This document shows, one piece after another, positions 24,728-33,600 of a DNA stretch of 64,000 nt. Under the pieces are notes generated by a model, which saw only the letters and a program-made list of their open reading frames with translations, made no database searches and was not told the DNA's origin. Location of the stretch: positions 1,328,824 to 1,392,823 of the forward strand of contig NZ_MSCH01000003.1 of NCBI RefSeq assembly GCF_002954545.1, in the 5' to 3' direction. The stretch comes from Psychrosphaera saromensis (lineage in GTDB: Bacteria > Pseudomonadota > Gammaproteobacteria > Enterobacterales > Alteromonadaceae). Position 1 is the stretch's first letter. Each line of letters starts with the position of its first letter. The position numbers and the translations under genes are program-made.

Positions 24728-25672
24728 ATGAGCTTGAGTCCCAAAACAAATCGACAACCAACAATTAGACAATTCCAATTGGTACAAGCATTAGCTCGGT
24801 ATCAGAGTTTGTCTGTGGTTGCCGAAAAATTGCATATATCTCAACCTTCTGTTTCTATTCAGTTAAAAAACTTAAGTGATATTCTCGGTTTACCTGTTTA
24901 TCAAATGCTAGGACGAAAGCTTGAACTAACGGACGCAGGGCAAGCGGTATTACGTAGTGCCAATCAAATCTTTGAAACCTTAGATAATCTCAGAACAGAT
25001 ATCGACAATTTACAGGGCGTGGTAACGGGGACTTTATCTATTTCTGTGGTGACAACAGCGCAATACTTTTTACCTTTGTTATTGGCGGCATTTGCCAAAC
25101 ATTACCCACAAGTTGAGGTTAAATTAGAAATAGGCAACCGCGATAAAATACACGCTAGGTTGGCGGATAAGCTCGATGATTTTTATTTGTTTGGCCAAAT
25201 ACCAGAAAACGTTGAGGTGATAGAAACCCCATTTCTAGATAATGAATTAGTGGTGGTTGCGCCTGAACGACACGAATTAACTTTAATGCCAAACATCACT
25301 TTAGCGCGCTTAAGTCACTATCCCTTCATTTTGCGTGAAGAAGGTTCCGGCACCCGAGAAACAACGGTTCAGTTATTCAAACAGCACGGTTTTGAGTTGC
25401 ACGAAAAAATGACCATAGCCAGCGGTGAAGCAATAAAACAGTCGGTTGCTGCGGGGTTAGGTTTGTCGGTTTTAAGCAAACACAGTTTAGATTTTGGTAT
25501 TTTGCCAGGATTGAAAATACTTAAAGTAGAGCATTTTCCTATTAGGAGTAAGTGGCGTTTAGTGCAAAATGCATCGCGTAAACCAACTATTTTGGCTCAG
25601 GCTTTTCAGCAATTTATGTTAGAAAATGGTGTGCATATTTTGGCGGCAGCAGTGCAAAACAGTCATGATTAG
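24728..25672 (+). CDS. LysR-family transcriptional regulator (CbbR/CysB-like)
   Basis: The product is 314 residues. An N-terminal winged helix (about 15-75) includes LSVVAEKLHISQPSVSIQLK. A co-inducer-binding domain follows with ISVVTTAQYFLPLLLAAFAK and REEGSGTRETTVQLFKQHG; the latter is typical of the RbcR/CbbR/CysB branch. It is divergent from ppc, the classical arrangement for a LysR regulator and its target, so control of carbon or bicarbonate metabolism is possible but unproven. Its stop overlaps the convergent next gene by four bases. Confidence 0.9.
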   Translation: MSLSPKTNRQPTIRQFQLVQALARYQSLSVVAEKLHISQPSVSIQLKNLSDILGLPVYQMLGRKLELTDAGQAVLRSANQIFETLDNLRTDIDNLQGVVTGTLSISVVTTAQYFLPLLLAAFAKHYPQVEVKLEIGNRDKIHARLADKLDDFYLFGQIPENVEVIETPFLDNELVVVAPERHELTLMPNITLARLSHYPFILREEGSGTRETTVQLFKQHGFELHEKMTIASGEAIKQSVAAGLGLSVLSKHSLDFGILPGLKILKVEHFPIRSKWRLVQNASRKPTILAQAFQQFMLENGVHILAAAVQNSHD

Positions 25673-26442
25673 TTTTGTTTTTTCTTCAAATATTTATCCA
25701 TGCTTTTTCTATAGGCTTGCCTAAGCGGATCGGTCGATAACGGGCAAGGTGTACCTGACCAGACTGAATCACCAAGCGAGTTTTTCTGAATTACAAAACA
25801 TGCATCGCCAGATTTTATTAATTGGCTACCATCACCCGTTTTCCCTAAATCTGTCATCCCACTAATATCAGGTGTAAATTTACCATCGTATTTTTTAGCT
25901 TTTTCATTTTCTACTTGTTCATTTAACTTTTTTTGTGTTTGTTGAAATTGATGTTCCTGCCAGCTTGTCGGAGGCATACTTTGGTTCTGATTTAAATAAT
26001 CGCGTGCGTTTGAAATACTAGATGGTTTTTTATTTATGATCATCATCGAACTTGTAGGGGCTGTTGGAGTTGAAGTCGGCTTTTCTACCACTGTTGGCTC
26101 CTGTGCTGCTTTCTGCACTGGTTTTTTGACAATTGGAGCTTTAGGTTTAACCGTTTTAGGCTTAATAGCTTCAGGTTTTGCAACCTGCTTTTTTACTATT
26201 GTTTTCTTTGCTGGGGGAGGTGTTGGTGCTTTTTGTTTTTTCACTACTGTTTTTTTTATTTTAGGTTTGGCGACAATTAAATAGGATTTTATTGCAGTGT
26301 TAGTTTGTGCTTTTTGTTTGGGGGTTGTTGCTGACAATTCTTGTTGCACAAGAATTGTGACAATAATGGCATGAATAAAAATAGAGAATAATACAGGGGC
26401 TAACCATTTAGGTGTTTGTATTTTAGCGCTCCACTTTTCCAT
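25669..26442 (-). CDS. Proline/lysine-rich, TonB-like inner-membrane protein of unknown function
   Basis: The product is 257 residues. A short cytoplasmic start is followed by one helix (about 15-32, VLFSIFIHAIIVTILVQQ), then a long Pro/Lys/Val-rich stretch (about 58-125, with KAPTPPPAKK and KPEAIKPKTVKPK) like the periplasm-spanning part of TonB or TolA. The C-terminal domain has two cysteines (GDACFVIQ and GTPCPL) but no TonB C-terminal motif. It would sit in the inner membrane and reach through the periplasm. No partner genes ExbB/ExbD or Tol are adjacent. Confidence 0.75.
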   Translation of the reverse strand: MEKWSAKIQTPKWLAPVLFSIFIHAIIVTILVQQELSATTPKQKAQTNTAIKSYLIVAKPKIKKTVVKKQKAPTPPPAKKTIVKKQVAKPEAIKPKTVKPKAPIVKKPVQKAAQEPTVVEKPTSTPTAPTSSMMIINKKPSSISNARDYLNQNQSMPPTSWQEHQFQQTQKKLNEQVENEKAKKYDGKFTPDISGMTDLGKTGDGSQLIKSGDACFVIQKNSLGDSVWSGTPCPLSTDPLRQAYRKSMDKYLKKKQN

Positions 26443-26590
26443 GTAAAAATTCTACTTAGCTATCTGTGTTAGGTTAAACAATGTATTGGGCAAAAAGTTC
26501 CATAGTGGAACTCGTAAAGCATAATATCTGTATAAAAGGTTTTATAAAACAGTAACAAAACTGCAGGCTAACGTCTCATATTAAGAGGCG

Positions 26591-27124
26591 TTAGTCTTGT
26601 TTCTCTTTGGTTTTAGGAGTAAATACTTTTCTTAACCTAAATGGAGTAGGTTGTTGTTTCCAATTGGTATATTTGGTGTGAACGCCTTTTGATAAGGTTT
26701 GAAATGTGTTTTCCAATATGTCGACACCAACTAAAATAAACACCACAACTAATGACAAAATAATAGAAGTGGAATAATTGTTACTAGCAATAGAAACACC
26801 AATAGCCGCCAGTACCCATATAGTTGCAGCAGAAGTAACACCGACCACAGCGCCATCTTTAGCTAACATAACACCAGCACCTAAAAAGCCAACACCTGTG
26901 ATCACTTGCCCTATGATCCTGGAAGGATCGACTGCTGCAGAGTCAATCACCACATAATTAGCTGTGGCGACAAATACATAAGTTCCAAGCACAATTAAAG
27001 ACGATGTTCTTATACCTACAGGTTTGCCTCTGAATTGTCTTTCCAGTCCAATAATAGTGCCACACAATAATGACGTAAAAATGCCCATCCAACTATATGG
27101 CGTAATGTTAAATATCAGTTCCAT
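26591..27124 (-). CDS. MgtC/SapB family membrane protein
   Basis: The product is 177 residues. The family signature is clear: CGTIIGLERQFRGKPVGIRT near the N-terminus, then GQVITGVGFLGAGVM and VGVTSAATIWVLAAIGV. Four or five helices span residues 10-145, and the tail is short and basic, without the long C-terminal domain of virulence MgtC. Members affect growth at low Mg2+ or modulate ATPases in the inner membrane; the role here is unknown. It is a single gene. Confidence 0.92.
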   Translation of the reverse strand: MELIFNITPYSWMGIFTSLLCGTIIGLERQFRGKPVGIRTSSLIVLGTYVFVATANYVVIDSAAVDPSRIIGQVITGVGFLGAGVMLAKDGAVVGVTSAATIWVLAAIGVSIASNNYSTSIILSLVVVFILVGVDILENTFQTLSKGVHTKYTNWKQQPTPFRLRKVFTPKTKEKQD

Positions 27125-27273
27125 TGTGTCCTTGTGTATTTATTATTGGTTTCTAGTTAGTGCAGGTTAATACGTGACGAGGGAAGTTAGCCAATTGTAA
27201 TGCCTGTGTAATAATTACAAATATATGCAATATGAAGCAATAAGTTAAGTGATTATTTTTACAGGGAAGATTA

Positions 27274-27307
27274 AGAGCGCTATTCGTGTGAATATGCGCT
27301 CTTTTTA
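27274..27307 (+). terminator. Hairpin followed by a T run
   Basis: AGAGCGC pairs with GCGCTCT, the stem is extended by a TATTC/GAATA pairing around GTG, and T residues follow on the plus strand. No plus-strand gene ends here, so its role is unclear; it may act weakly on the minus-strand transcript from 27410. Confidence 0.5.
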
Positions 27308-27409
27308 TTTAGCATTAAATGTTTACAACTTAGTGTTACTTGAACTTTTTTGGCATTTAGTTTGATAAATGCGCGAGAGTTTACTGCTTAAATTTGTGGG
27401 AATACTCCC

Positions 27410-27574
27410 CTACCATTCATCGTAGTAGTTAACCTCTTTGTTCATACGTCGCATTTCTTTTAAATCTTCAATTCGTCTTTGGGTTTCAAAGCGTCTTCTG
27501 CGATCACCTTTGTCTGACTTATCAGACACGTCATCAACTTCATCAATTTCACAGATATCGTCAAAATAATCCAT
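27410..27574 (-). CDS. Small charged cytosolic protein (54 residues)
   Basis: The product is 54 residues starting at an ATG preceded by GAGG, just downstream of maoP on the same strand. The N-terminal third is acidic (MDYFDDICEIDEVDD). The middle is strongly basic (GDRRRRFETQRRIEDLKE), and the end is aromatic (VNYYDEW). The basic R-R-x-E helix resembles the small PA3496-like proteins of gammaproteobacteria, but this is a loose resemblance. The 23-base spacing suggests co-transcription with maoP. Confidence 0.65.
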   Translation of the reverse strand: MDYFDDICEIDEVDDVSDKSDKGDRRRRFETQRRIEDLKEMRRMNKEVNYYDEW

Positions 27575-27597
27575 AAAAAAACCTCAATAAATTAATA

Positions 27598-27939
27598 TTA
27601 GAGTTCTAGATAATATTCACCAGACTCAAAGTTATTTTGTGGGCGTCCCATCCCATATACATTTTCGTACTTTCTTGGTGCCGCTAACGAAATGTATTTC
27701 ATCCATGTTTTTTCTACCAATGTCTGCGCGATTTCTCGGCCTGTGCAAACATCAGCGAATCTTACTTCCTCTGTATTCTCTGGCATCAAAGAGCCATTGG
27801 ATAACAGTTGCAAGGAATAGCCATAATCATTTAACAAATTCGATTCTTGTACCGTAAATTCTCCGCTGCGGCTAAAGCCTCTAGGGAAATTAACATCATC
27901 AAAAAACGATTTAGAACCTTTTCTAATTTGTGTGTTCAT
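27598..27939 (-). CDS. maoP: Macrodomain Ori organisation protein MaoP (DUF413)
   Basis: The product is 113 residues, the usual length. It matches the DUF413/MaoP pattern, with FFDDVNFPRGFSRSGEFT at about 12-29, the VCTGREIAQTLVEKTWMKY segment and the APRKYENVYGMGRP end. In E. coli MaoP acts with the maoS site to organise the Ori macrodomain of the chromosome. The divergent LysR gene at 28060 corresponds to hdfR, the same neighbour as in E. coli, which supports the call strongly. Confidence 0.9.
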   Translation of the reverse strand: MNTQIRKGSKSFFDDVNFPRGFSRSGEFTVQESNLLNDYGYSLQLLSNGSLMPENTEEVRFADVCTGREIAQTLVEKTWMKYISLAAPRKYENVYGMGRPQNNFESGEYYLEL

Positions 27940-28059
27940 TTTAATACCCTCAACAATTTTGCTAAAAATAGTCTTAGTTTGAGCATTTGAAAAACAAATT
28001 ATTTTTGTCGAAGTTAAAAAAAAGTTTGTTAATTAATTTTTTTTATTTATCCTGCCCTT

Positions 28060-28947
28060 ATGGACGTAAAAGTATTCAAAACCTTCCTAGAGGTAGCAAA
28101 CACTAGGCACTTCGGCAAAGCCGCGGAAACACTCTATATTACTCAAGCTGCGGTTAGCGCCAGAATTAAGCAGCTAGAGGAATTTGTCGATGCTCCGTTA
28201 TTTGAACGTATTAGAAATAATATTTGTTTAACGCCCGCTGGTGAAAGACTCATCCCTTATGCAACCACTATGGTTAGGGCGATGCAGCAGGTGAAAACCG
28301 ACATATCTTTGGCCGACTCTCAACTTGTGCAACTATCTATTGGCGCTACGCCCAATGTTTGGGATGCGTATTTTCAAAACTACTTAACGGTAGTGACGAA
28401 AGGTTTACCAGAGTTAACGTTTAAAACTGAGATGTTAGGCATCAGGCAGTTACATTCTTCTATATTAGATAACACGTTAAATTTAGCGTTAACCTTTGAC
28501 CCATTCTTATCAAACGAAGTAATTAGTGAACAAATTGCGAATGTAAATTTGGTGATGGTAACCACCAAAGGCAACATTAAAGCAGACGAAGCGATGGCTG
28601 AACATTACGTTTATGTTGATTGGGGTACCCAGTTTGCGTCTGAACATGATGCCAAATACGGTAAAAGTTACGTGCCTAAGCTAATTACCTCTACAGGCCG
28701 CATCGCGTTGGACTTCATTTTGTCTGAGGGCGGAACGGCATATTTACCAACTGCACTGGCCGAACCCTTTATTGAAAGTGGCGAATTGTTTAAGGTCAAA
28801 GGTAAACATTCGTTAACTCGTTCCATCTATGCTGTGTATCAAAAACACAATAGATTGGTCGACACAATAGAGAATGTGGTCACGGTTATTGATCAATCTT
28901 CACCAGAACGTTCAGCGGTTATTGAAATGGCTTCTAACAACGACTAA
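28060..28947 (+). CDS. hdfR: LysR-family regulator, HdfR-like
   Basis: The product is 295 residues. The start MDVKVFKTFLEVANTRHFGK and the helix-turn-helix text AAETLYITQAAVSARIKQL match HdfR. The effector domain includes LSIGATPNVWDAYFQ and STGRIALDFILSEGGTAYLP. In E. coli HdfR represses flhDC and is divergent from maoP, as here. The target in this organism is unknown, since no flagellar genes lie in the window. A paralogue is at 51725. Confidence 0.85.
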   Translation: MDVKVFKTFLEVANTRHFGKAAETLYITQAAVSARIKQLEEFVDAPLFERIRNNICLTPAGERLIPYATTMVRAMQQVKTDISLADSQLVQLSIGATPNVWDAYFQNYLTVVTKGLPELTFKTEMLGIRQLHSSILDNTLNLALTFDPFLSNEVISEQIANVNLVMVTTKGNIKADEAMAEHYVYVDWGTQFASEHDAKYGKSYVPKLITSTGRIALDFILSEGGTAYLPTALAEPFIESGELFKVKGKHSLTRSIYAVYQKHNRLVDTIENVVTVIDQSSPERSAVIEMASNND

Positions 28948-29070
28948 AAAATATTGTTAATTCGATAAAAAATATTAGTTTTCCAAATAGCAAAAACAAC
29001 ACTAATTTAGCGCAACTTCTTTTAGTGAATAAAATGTTTTTAAGAACAAACTTTTTTGGAGAATTAAATA

Positions 29071-29343
29071 ATGAAAAAAATAATTGGCTTAGTGTTGTTA
29101 GTTAGTAACTTAGTTTTTAGTAATCTAGCTGTTGCTAACGATGAAGTTGAAAGTCCGGATCCAGAGTTCGTTAGAGACACTTATGAATATTGTCTAAACG
29201 TTCAAGATCCTGAAACAATAGATAAAAAAGCATTGTTAGCTTGTGTAAACAGTGAAATGGATTATTACGAATACGCTAAATTTACCAGTGTAGAGAAAAT
29301 AATTGAGTACATTGCATCGGTAGTTGATGAAGAAGAAATGTAA
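29071..29343 (+). CDS. Small secreted protein of unknown function
   Basis: The product is 90 residues. A signal peptide probably ends after LAVAN at about residue 23. The mature part is strongly acidic (DEVESPDPEF and VVDEEEM at the end) with two cysteines (YEYCLNVQ and LLACVNSE) spaced to form one disulfide in the periplasm. It has a good GGAG ribosome-binding site and its own terminator. No family is recognised. Confidence 0.7.
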   Translation: MKKIIGLVLLVSNLVFSNLAVANDEVESPDPEFVRDTYEYCLNVQDPETIDKKALLACVNSEMDYYEYAKFTSVEKIIEYIASVVDEEEM

Positions 29344-29390
29344 TCAAGCTTATTAAAACCTAAGGTAAAACACCATTAGGTTTGCTACAA

Positions 29391-29426
29391 AAAAACCAAT
29401 AACATTTGTTATTGGTTTTTTATTTT
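29391..29426 (+). terminator. Rho-independent terminator
   Basis: AAAAACCAATAA pairs with TTATTGGTTTTT around a 6-base loop and is followed by a T-rich run, ending the small secreted protein gene. Confidence 0.9.
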
Positions 29427-29568
29427 GAGAAAAAATAATAGGTTAACGACATACATTAGCTACTAATGCTAAGTTAACAAACGCAGACATGAAGTTTGTA
29501 CTTAGGCAAAAGTGATAAATATTTATCATCGGCCAACCAAATAAGAAAAATCACAGGCATTATTAACA

Positions 29569-30171
29569 ATGAAATTTATTAAATCAGTTATTTGTTTTAT
29601 CTCTTTAACCGCGTTATTAACCGGAACTGCTATGGCAGAAACCGTTGATAAAGTAGCGGGTCAATTGTTTAAAAAAGTTGAGATTGAACTCACTAGTTTA
29701 AAACAACAAAACAATTTAACGGTTCAAACTGCACAGCTACTTGTTGAAAAAGAGTTGTTGGTCAATATTGACGAAAAGTTTTTTGCTTACAAAGTGTTAG
29801 GTAAGCATTTGGTTAAGTTGACGCCAGAGCAAAAAGCCGAATTTGTTACTGTATTAAAAGATACTTTGGTGGCTAATTACGCCAGCAGTTTAGTAAATTA
29901 TAATAATGAAAAAATTGTTTTAGCGTCATCGATAATGACCAACTCGAATAAAGGTGCCAGCATTACCATGAAGTTGGTAGGCGAGAATAAAACAACTCAG
30001 TTGACGACCAAATGGCGCTTTTCTGATGTTGAAGATAAATGGTTAATGTACGATTTTGTTATTGAAGGCATTAGTTTGTTGCAATCAAAACAAAAAGAAC
30101 TTGCTAAGGTATTAGCTACATCTGGTCCCGAAGCCACGCTTGAATTACTTAAAAGTAAAATTAAAAAATAA
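29569..30171 (+). CDS. MlaC/Ttg2D-like phospholipid-binding periplasmic protein
   Basis: The product is 200 residues with a signal peptide ending at TAMAE (about 23). The family features are FFAYKVLGKHLVKLTPEQKAEF near the middle and WLMYDFVIEGISLLQSKQKEL near the end, typical of MlaC-type (toluene-tolerance Ttg2) proteins, which carry phospholipids across the periplasm. No mlaABDEF genes are adjacent. Instead it starts an apparent operon with an MscS channel and MgtE, so it may be a stand-alone MlaC paralogue with an envelope role linked to these transporters. Confidence 0.85.
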   Translation: MKFIKSVICFISLTALLTGTAMAETVDKVAGQLFKKVEIELTSLKQQNNLTVQTAQLLVEKELLVNIDEKFFAYKVLGKHLVKLTPEQKAEFVTVLKDTLVANYASSLVNYNNEKIVLASSIMTNSNKGASITMKLVGENKTTQLTTKWRFSDVEDKWLMYDFVIEGISLLQSKQKELAKVLATSGPEATLELLKSKIKK

Positions 30172-30183
30172 TAAGGCAGTCAC

Positions 30184-31179
30184 TTGATTACATTTATGCA
30201 AAGCCATTTAGCTATCACCATAATGTTGATCCTAACGTCGTGGTTTTTAAAGTACTTTATTTTTCAATTAATCAAAAAAAGAGCCATAGAAAAAGGCGAC
30301 GATAAACGTTATTTGATCAATCACTTAAAAAACTTAATTAACGTTTTGGTGGTTATCTTATTGTTTGCTATTTGGCATGAAGAAATTCAAGGCTTTGCAT
30401 TTTCCATTGCTGCTTTTGTGGTGGCAATTATTTTAGTAACTCGTGAAATAATTCAGTGTTTCATTGGCTTTGTTTATATCTCTAGTTCTAGACCATTTAG
30501 GATTGGTGATTGGATTCAAGTTGGACACCATGCCGGTGAAGTTACTGCGACAGACATGGCAAAAACCACTTTATTGGAAGTTGATTTAGTTACTTATTCT
30601 TATACTGGTAAAAGTGTTTTTATTCCCAATTTACAGTTGATTAATTTACCAATAACTAACTTAAATTATATGAAACGTTATGTGAATCACTCGTTCTTTT
30701 ATATAAGAGAAAGTTTGACCATTAATCCGTACGCGCTAAAAAATGCTTTGATGAAGCAAGCCCAAAAGTATTGCGCTGAATTTAAAGACGTTGCTGAACG
30801 TTATAATTCTATGATTGAAAATAGACTCGACATAAAAATTACCGGACCTGAGCCAACCGTCTCTTTTGAGTCTACCGAGCTAGGTAAAACTAAGGTGGTA
30901 TTTAGTATTTTTTGTCCAACAGAGCAAGCAACCTTAATTGAGCAGCAAATGTTGGAAGAGTGCATAAGACTCTTTTTACTTGAAGAAAAGAAACAATTAG
31001 ATAAAAAACAGTTAGCTAGTACGAGTTCAGAAAGTAAATCATTAGAAAATAAGACAGCAGCCAGTACTGCAACTGCTAAACCAAGAGCGAAACCAAGCGC
31101 TAAGCCAAATACGAAAGCAAAAACTAAAGCCGTTGTAAAAACAAAGGCAGCAGTTAAAAGTGAGCAAAACAAAACTTAA
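30184..31179 (+). CDS. MscS-family mechanosensitive channel with Lys/Ala-rich tail
   Basis: The product is 331 residues if the TTG at 30184 is used. That start is favoured because AAGGCAGTCAC precedes it exactly as AAGGTAGTCAC precedes the ATG of the next gene; the first ATG (30196) is four codons inside. Three helices (about 8-25, 50-65 and 70-95) lead into the MscS beta domain with SSRPFRIGDWIQVG and VFIPNLQLINLPITN. After the cytoplasmic vestibule domain a low-complexity basic tail (about 290-331, KPRAKPSAKPNTKAKTK) follows and may bind nucleic acid or membrane. It releases solutes on hypo-osmotic shock. Confidence 0.9.
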   Translation: MITFMQSHLAITIMLILTSWFLKYFIFQLIKKRAIEKGDDKRYLINHLKNLINVLVVILLFAIWHEEIQGFAFSIAAFVVAIILVTREIIQCFIGFVYISSSRPFRIGDWIQVGHHAGEVTATDMAKTTLLEVDLVTYSYTGKSVFIPNLQLINLPITNLNYMKRYVNHSFFYIRESLTINPYALKNALMKQAQKYCAEFKDVAERYNSMIENRLDIKITGPEPTVSFESTELGKTKVVFSIFCPTEQATLIEQQMLEECIRLFLLEEKKQLDKKQLASTSSESKSLENKTAASTATAKPRAKPSAKPNTKAKTKAVVKTKAAVKSEQNKT

Positions 31180-31196
31180 CTTTTTAAGGTAGTCAC

Positions 31197-32531
31197 ATGG
31201 AACATCAAACAATACCATCACTAGACTTTGTCAGTATCTTAGCTGACGATTTGGTTGTGCTACCGGCTGAAACTGAAAGTTACACACCTAATAAATGGGC
31301 ATTGATCTTAGAAGGGTTAACCAATGCCCAGCGTTTAAAATTGTGGCCGTTAATCGATCAGTCGCTAGAAGGCGCTATTTTATATGAAATGCGTGACGAC
31401 GCTCGTCAGCAGCTACTTTCAGTATTAACCTCAGAAGAGTTAGAAGACGCCGTTAAGTCCAGCTCTGACAATGAAGTAGTAGAAATTCTAACTGCGTTAC
31501 CGCAAAAGTTGGTTGCCAAGTTAATCAACAAGCTATCGCCTCAGTCACAATCAAACGTTGAATCTTCATTAAGTTATGATGAAGAGCAAGTTGGACGTTA
31601 CGCAAATTCAGATGTTTATACCGTTAAGCACAATACTTCAATTGAAGATGCATTAGACGAAATACGCCAAAGCGATTTAACGGATTATTCTGGTAATTAC
31701 ATAGTGTTAGATGATGAATCTCATTACGTAGGTGAAGTCTCAATAAACGATTTGTTAAACGCTGAAGGCGTAACGTTAGTCCAAGCGATTGCAGAAAAAA
31801 GCGATGACAATATCTTAGATACACTTTCATTAATGGAAGCGTCAAATCTGATTAAAAACAGCAATCGCCCAACCTTACCGATATTAACGGACGCGGGTAA
31901 GTTTGTTGGTGAGTTTTCTATGGGTGACGCCTTATCTATCTTCCAACATCATTACGAAGCCCAGGTTGCTCACATGGGTCAGGTAAGTGATGAAGATTTA
32001 TTTGCACCAATATTTACCAGTGCCAGACGCCGAGCGTTATGGTTGGGGATTAATTTAATTACTGCTTTTTTAGCGTCAGCAGTTATTGGTATTTTCGACA
32101 AGGTCTTAATTGAAGTGGTGGCTTTAGCGGTATTAATGCCAATTGTCGCAAGCATGGGTGGGATAACAGGTAGTCAAACCTTAACGTTAACCATCCGTGG
32201 ACTTGCCACTGGACAATTAAATACAGCCAACTACAGAGCGTTGCGTGATAAAGAACTAAGTGTTGCTGCGGTAAACGCGGTTGTTTGGGCTGTTATTGTT
32301 GCAGCCATGACTATATTTTGGTTCGACAACTATTTATTATCGGTGATTTTAAGCGTGGCCATGGTGGTGAATATGTTAGTGGCTGCTTTGTCTGGCATTA
32401 TCATTCCAATGGTGCTTGATAAAAATGGCATAGACCCAGCACTAGCAGGCTCAGTTATTCTAACTACAGTGACAGACGTGGTCGGCTTCTTTGTATTCTT
32501 AGGCAGCGCCACTATTATTTTTATGAGTTAA
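31197..32531 (+). CDS. mgtE: MgtE-type magnesium transporter
   Basis: The product is 444 residues, the normal MgtE length. The order is an N-terminal superhelical MgtE_N domain (about 25-130), two CBS domains (about 135-255, with YSGNYIVLDDESHYVGEV and RPTLPILTDAGKFVGEF), then five membrane helices from about 280. The helices include PIVASMGGITGSQTLTL and [19 protein letters not shown], the segments that line the Mg2+ pore. It mediates Mg2+ influx gated by cytosolic Mg2+. It is third in an operon after MlaC-like and MscS genes. A truncated duplicate lies at 33601. Confidence 0.95.
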   Translation: MEHQTIPSLDFVSILADDLVVLPAETESYTPNKWALILEGLTNAQRLKLWPLIDQSLEGAILYEMRDDARQQLLSVLTSEELEDAVKSSSDNEVVEILTALPQKLVAKLINKLSPQSQSNVESSLSYDEEQVGRYANSDVYTVKHNTSIEDALDEIRQSDLTDYSGNYIVLDDESHYVGEVSINDLLNAEGVTLVQAIAEKSDDNILDTLSLMEASNLIKNSNRPTLPILTDAGKFVGEFSMGDALSIFQHHYEAQVAHMGQVSDEDLFAPIFTSARRRALWLGINLITAFLASAVIGIFDKVLIEVVALAVLMPIVASMGGITGSQTLTLTIRGLATGQLNTANYRALRDKELSVAAVNAVVWAVIVAAMTIFWFDNYLLSVILSVAMVVNMLVAALSGIIIPMVLDKNGIDPALAGSVILTTVTDVVGFFVFLGSATIIFMS

Positions 32532-32944
32532 AACCGTTAACAACTTTACCCGAACAATTAAATCAAGTTGGTTAAGTTACCCAACTATTAATGAGTTGTT
32601 AATTAACCGAGGGGAAAAGCTCGTTCTTTAGGTAGTACTGAATTAGCCCGTATTGCTGCAGCATCCAATGGCTTATTGATGGCACTACCATACAGGTCAC
32701 TATGGGAGTGCCAGCGTCAGTGGAATCTATTGAAGCCTTTTTAAGGGCGTTGAGTTTATTATCAAAAAAAGTGAGTCAATAACGTCATTTATTACTGATT
32801 AATTTAAAAAGTAAAAACAGCCCAGCTCTGGTTCTATATTTAATAGGGAATGATTTTATTGGTTGATTTTTGTTCAAAAAAGTATTAATACTGAAGTGGT
32901 AAAAACTCTAGCATCACATCAATTTTCAAAAAAAAGGAACAGTT
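32532..32944. other. Gene-free region with decayed coding sequence
   Basis: Short frames in this 413-base gap read like old protein (for example TMGVPASVESIEAFLRALS ending at a stop near 32780), but none has a start or an identifiable family. No terminator with a clear T run was seen directly after mgtE. A promoter for the lipoprotein gene at 32945 is expected at the right end. Confidence 0.35.
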
Positions 32945-33391
32945 ATGAAATACTTAGTAATGCTTTCTATTTTAGTTTTGTCAGCTTGCAGTTTAACCAC
33001 AGAGATTACAAAGGTTGAAGAAGAGGCAAAACCAACAGATTTAAATCAACTTGTTGAAAAAGCGATCATTCGATATCCAGCAAGTGTAAATGGCACCTTT
33101 CAATTTCCAATACAAACAGCCGAGAGTAAAGATGGCGTTGTTTACTTGTACACACACTCCAACGAAAAAGACCCTAAAAATATAACGGTTATACTTGCTC
33201 AATCAAGTATTGATGCTTTTGTTGATATTTATGGTTCATCACTTGAGTCATATTTCAAAGGAAAAACTATTGAAGTCGATGGTCATGTTAAGCTTAATAA
33301 AGTAATCCCTCTTAAAGGTGGTAAACATTATTACAAAACTGAAATAAAAGTGAGATCTACTGACAATTTAAAAGTACTGAACCAAGTTTAA
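32945..33391 (+). CDS. Lipoprotein of unknown function
   Basis: The product is 148 residues after a clear AAAAGGAAC ribosome-binding site. The lipobox LSAC puts the lipidated cysteine at about residue 15. The rest has beta-rich segments such as NGTFQFPIQTAESKDGVVYL and FKGKTIEVDGHVKLN, with a spacing reminiscent of OB-fold (nucleic-acid-binding-like) periplasmic domains. No family can be named. It lies between mgtE and a rearrangement scar and may have arrived or survived with it. Confidence 0.72.
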   Translation: MKYLVMLSILVLSACSLTTEITKVEEEAKPTDLNQLVEKAIIRYPASVNGTFQFPIQTAESKDGVVYLYTHSNEKDPKNITVILAQSSIDAFVDIYGSSLESYFKGKTIEVDGHVKLNKVIPLKGGKHYYKTEIKVRSTDNLKVLNQV

Positions 33392-33425
33392 TTTTTTAGT
33401 CTTCTCTACACAGATTTAAATCTAG

Positions 33426-33599
33426 TTAATATTTAGGCCTTTTCAACGGTGCTAAATACGGTTGAAAATTCTGCCACTGCTCAGTGGCAAATTTATAAAT
33501 AGGCTGTTGTACTTGTTCAGAACTTGGTGTTTTGATGTTTCTTTTGGTTTTATGAAAATCAATACAAGGCTGTTCAAACTCCAAACCACAAAAATCTGC
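33426..33599 (-). pseudogene. C-terminal fragment of a TPR-linked sulfotransferase gene
   Basis: The minus strand encodes 57 residues to a [23 protein letters not shown], then TPSSEQVQQPIYKFATEQW, ending LAPLKRPKY. This is the typical C-terminal end of bacterial sulfotransferases of the Sulfotransfer_3 type often fused to TPR repeats, where QVRQPIY is conserved. The sequence is cut at about 33600, exactly where similarity to mgtE begins on the other strand, so the gene lost all of its N-terminal part. Confidence 0.72.
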
Positions 33600-33600
33600 C

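Noticed and set aside
30801-31172. Minus-strand hydrophobic frame opposite the MscS tail
   Set aside because: It is the complement of the Lys/Ala-rich repeat tail, which yields an artificial hydrophobic sequence.
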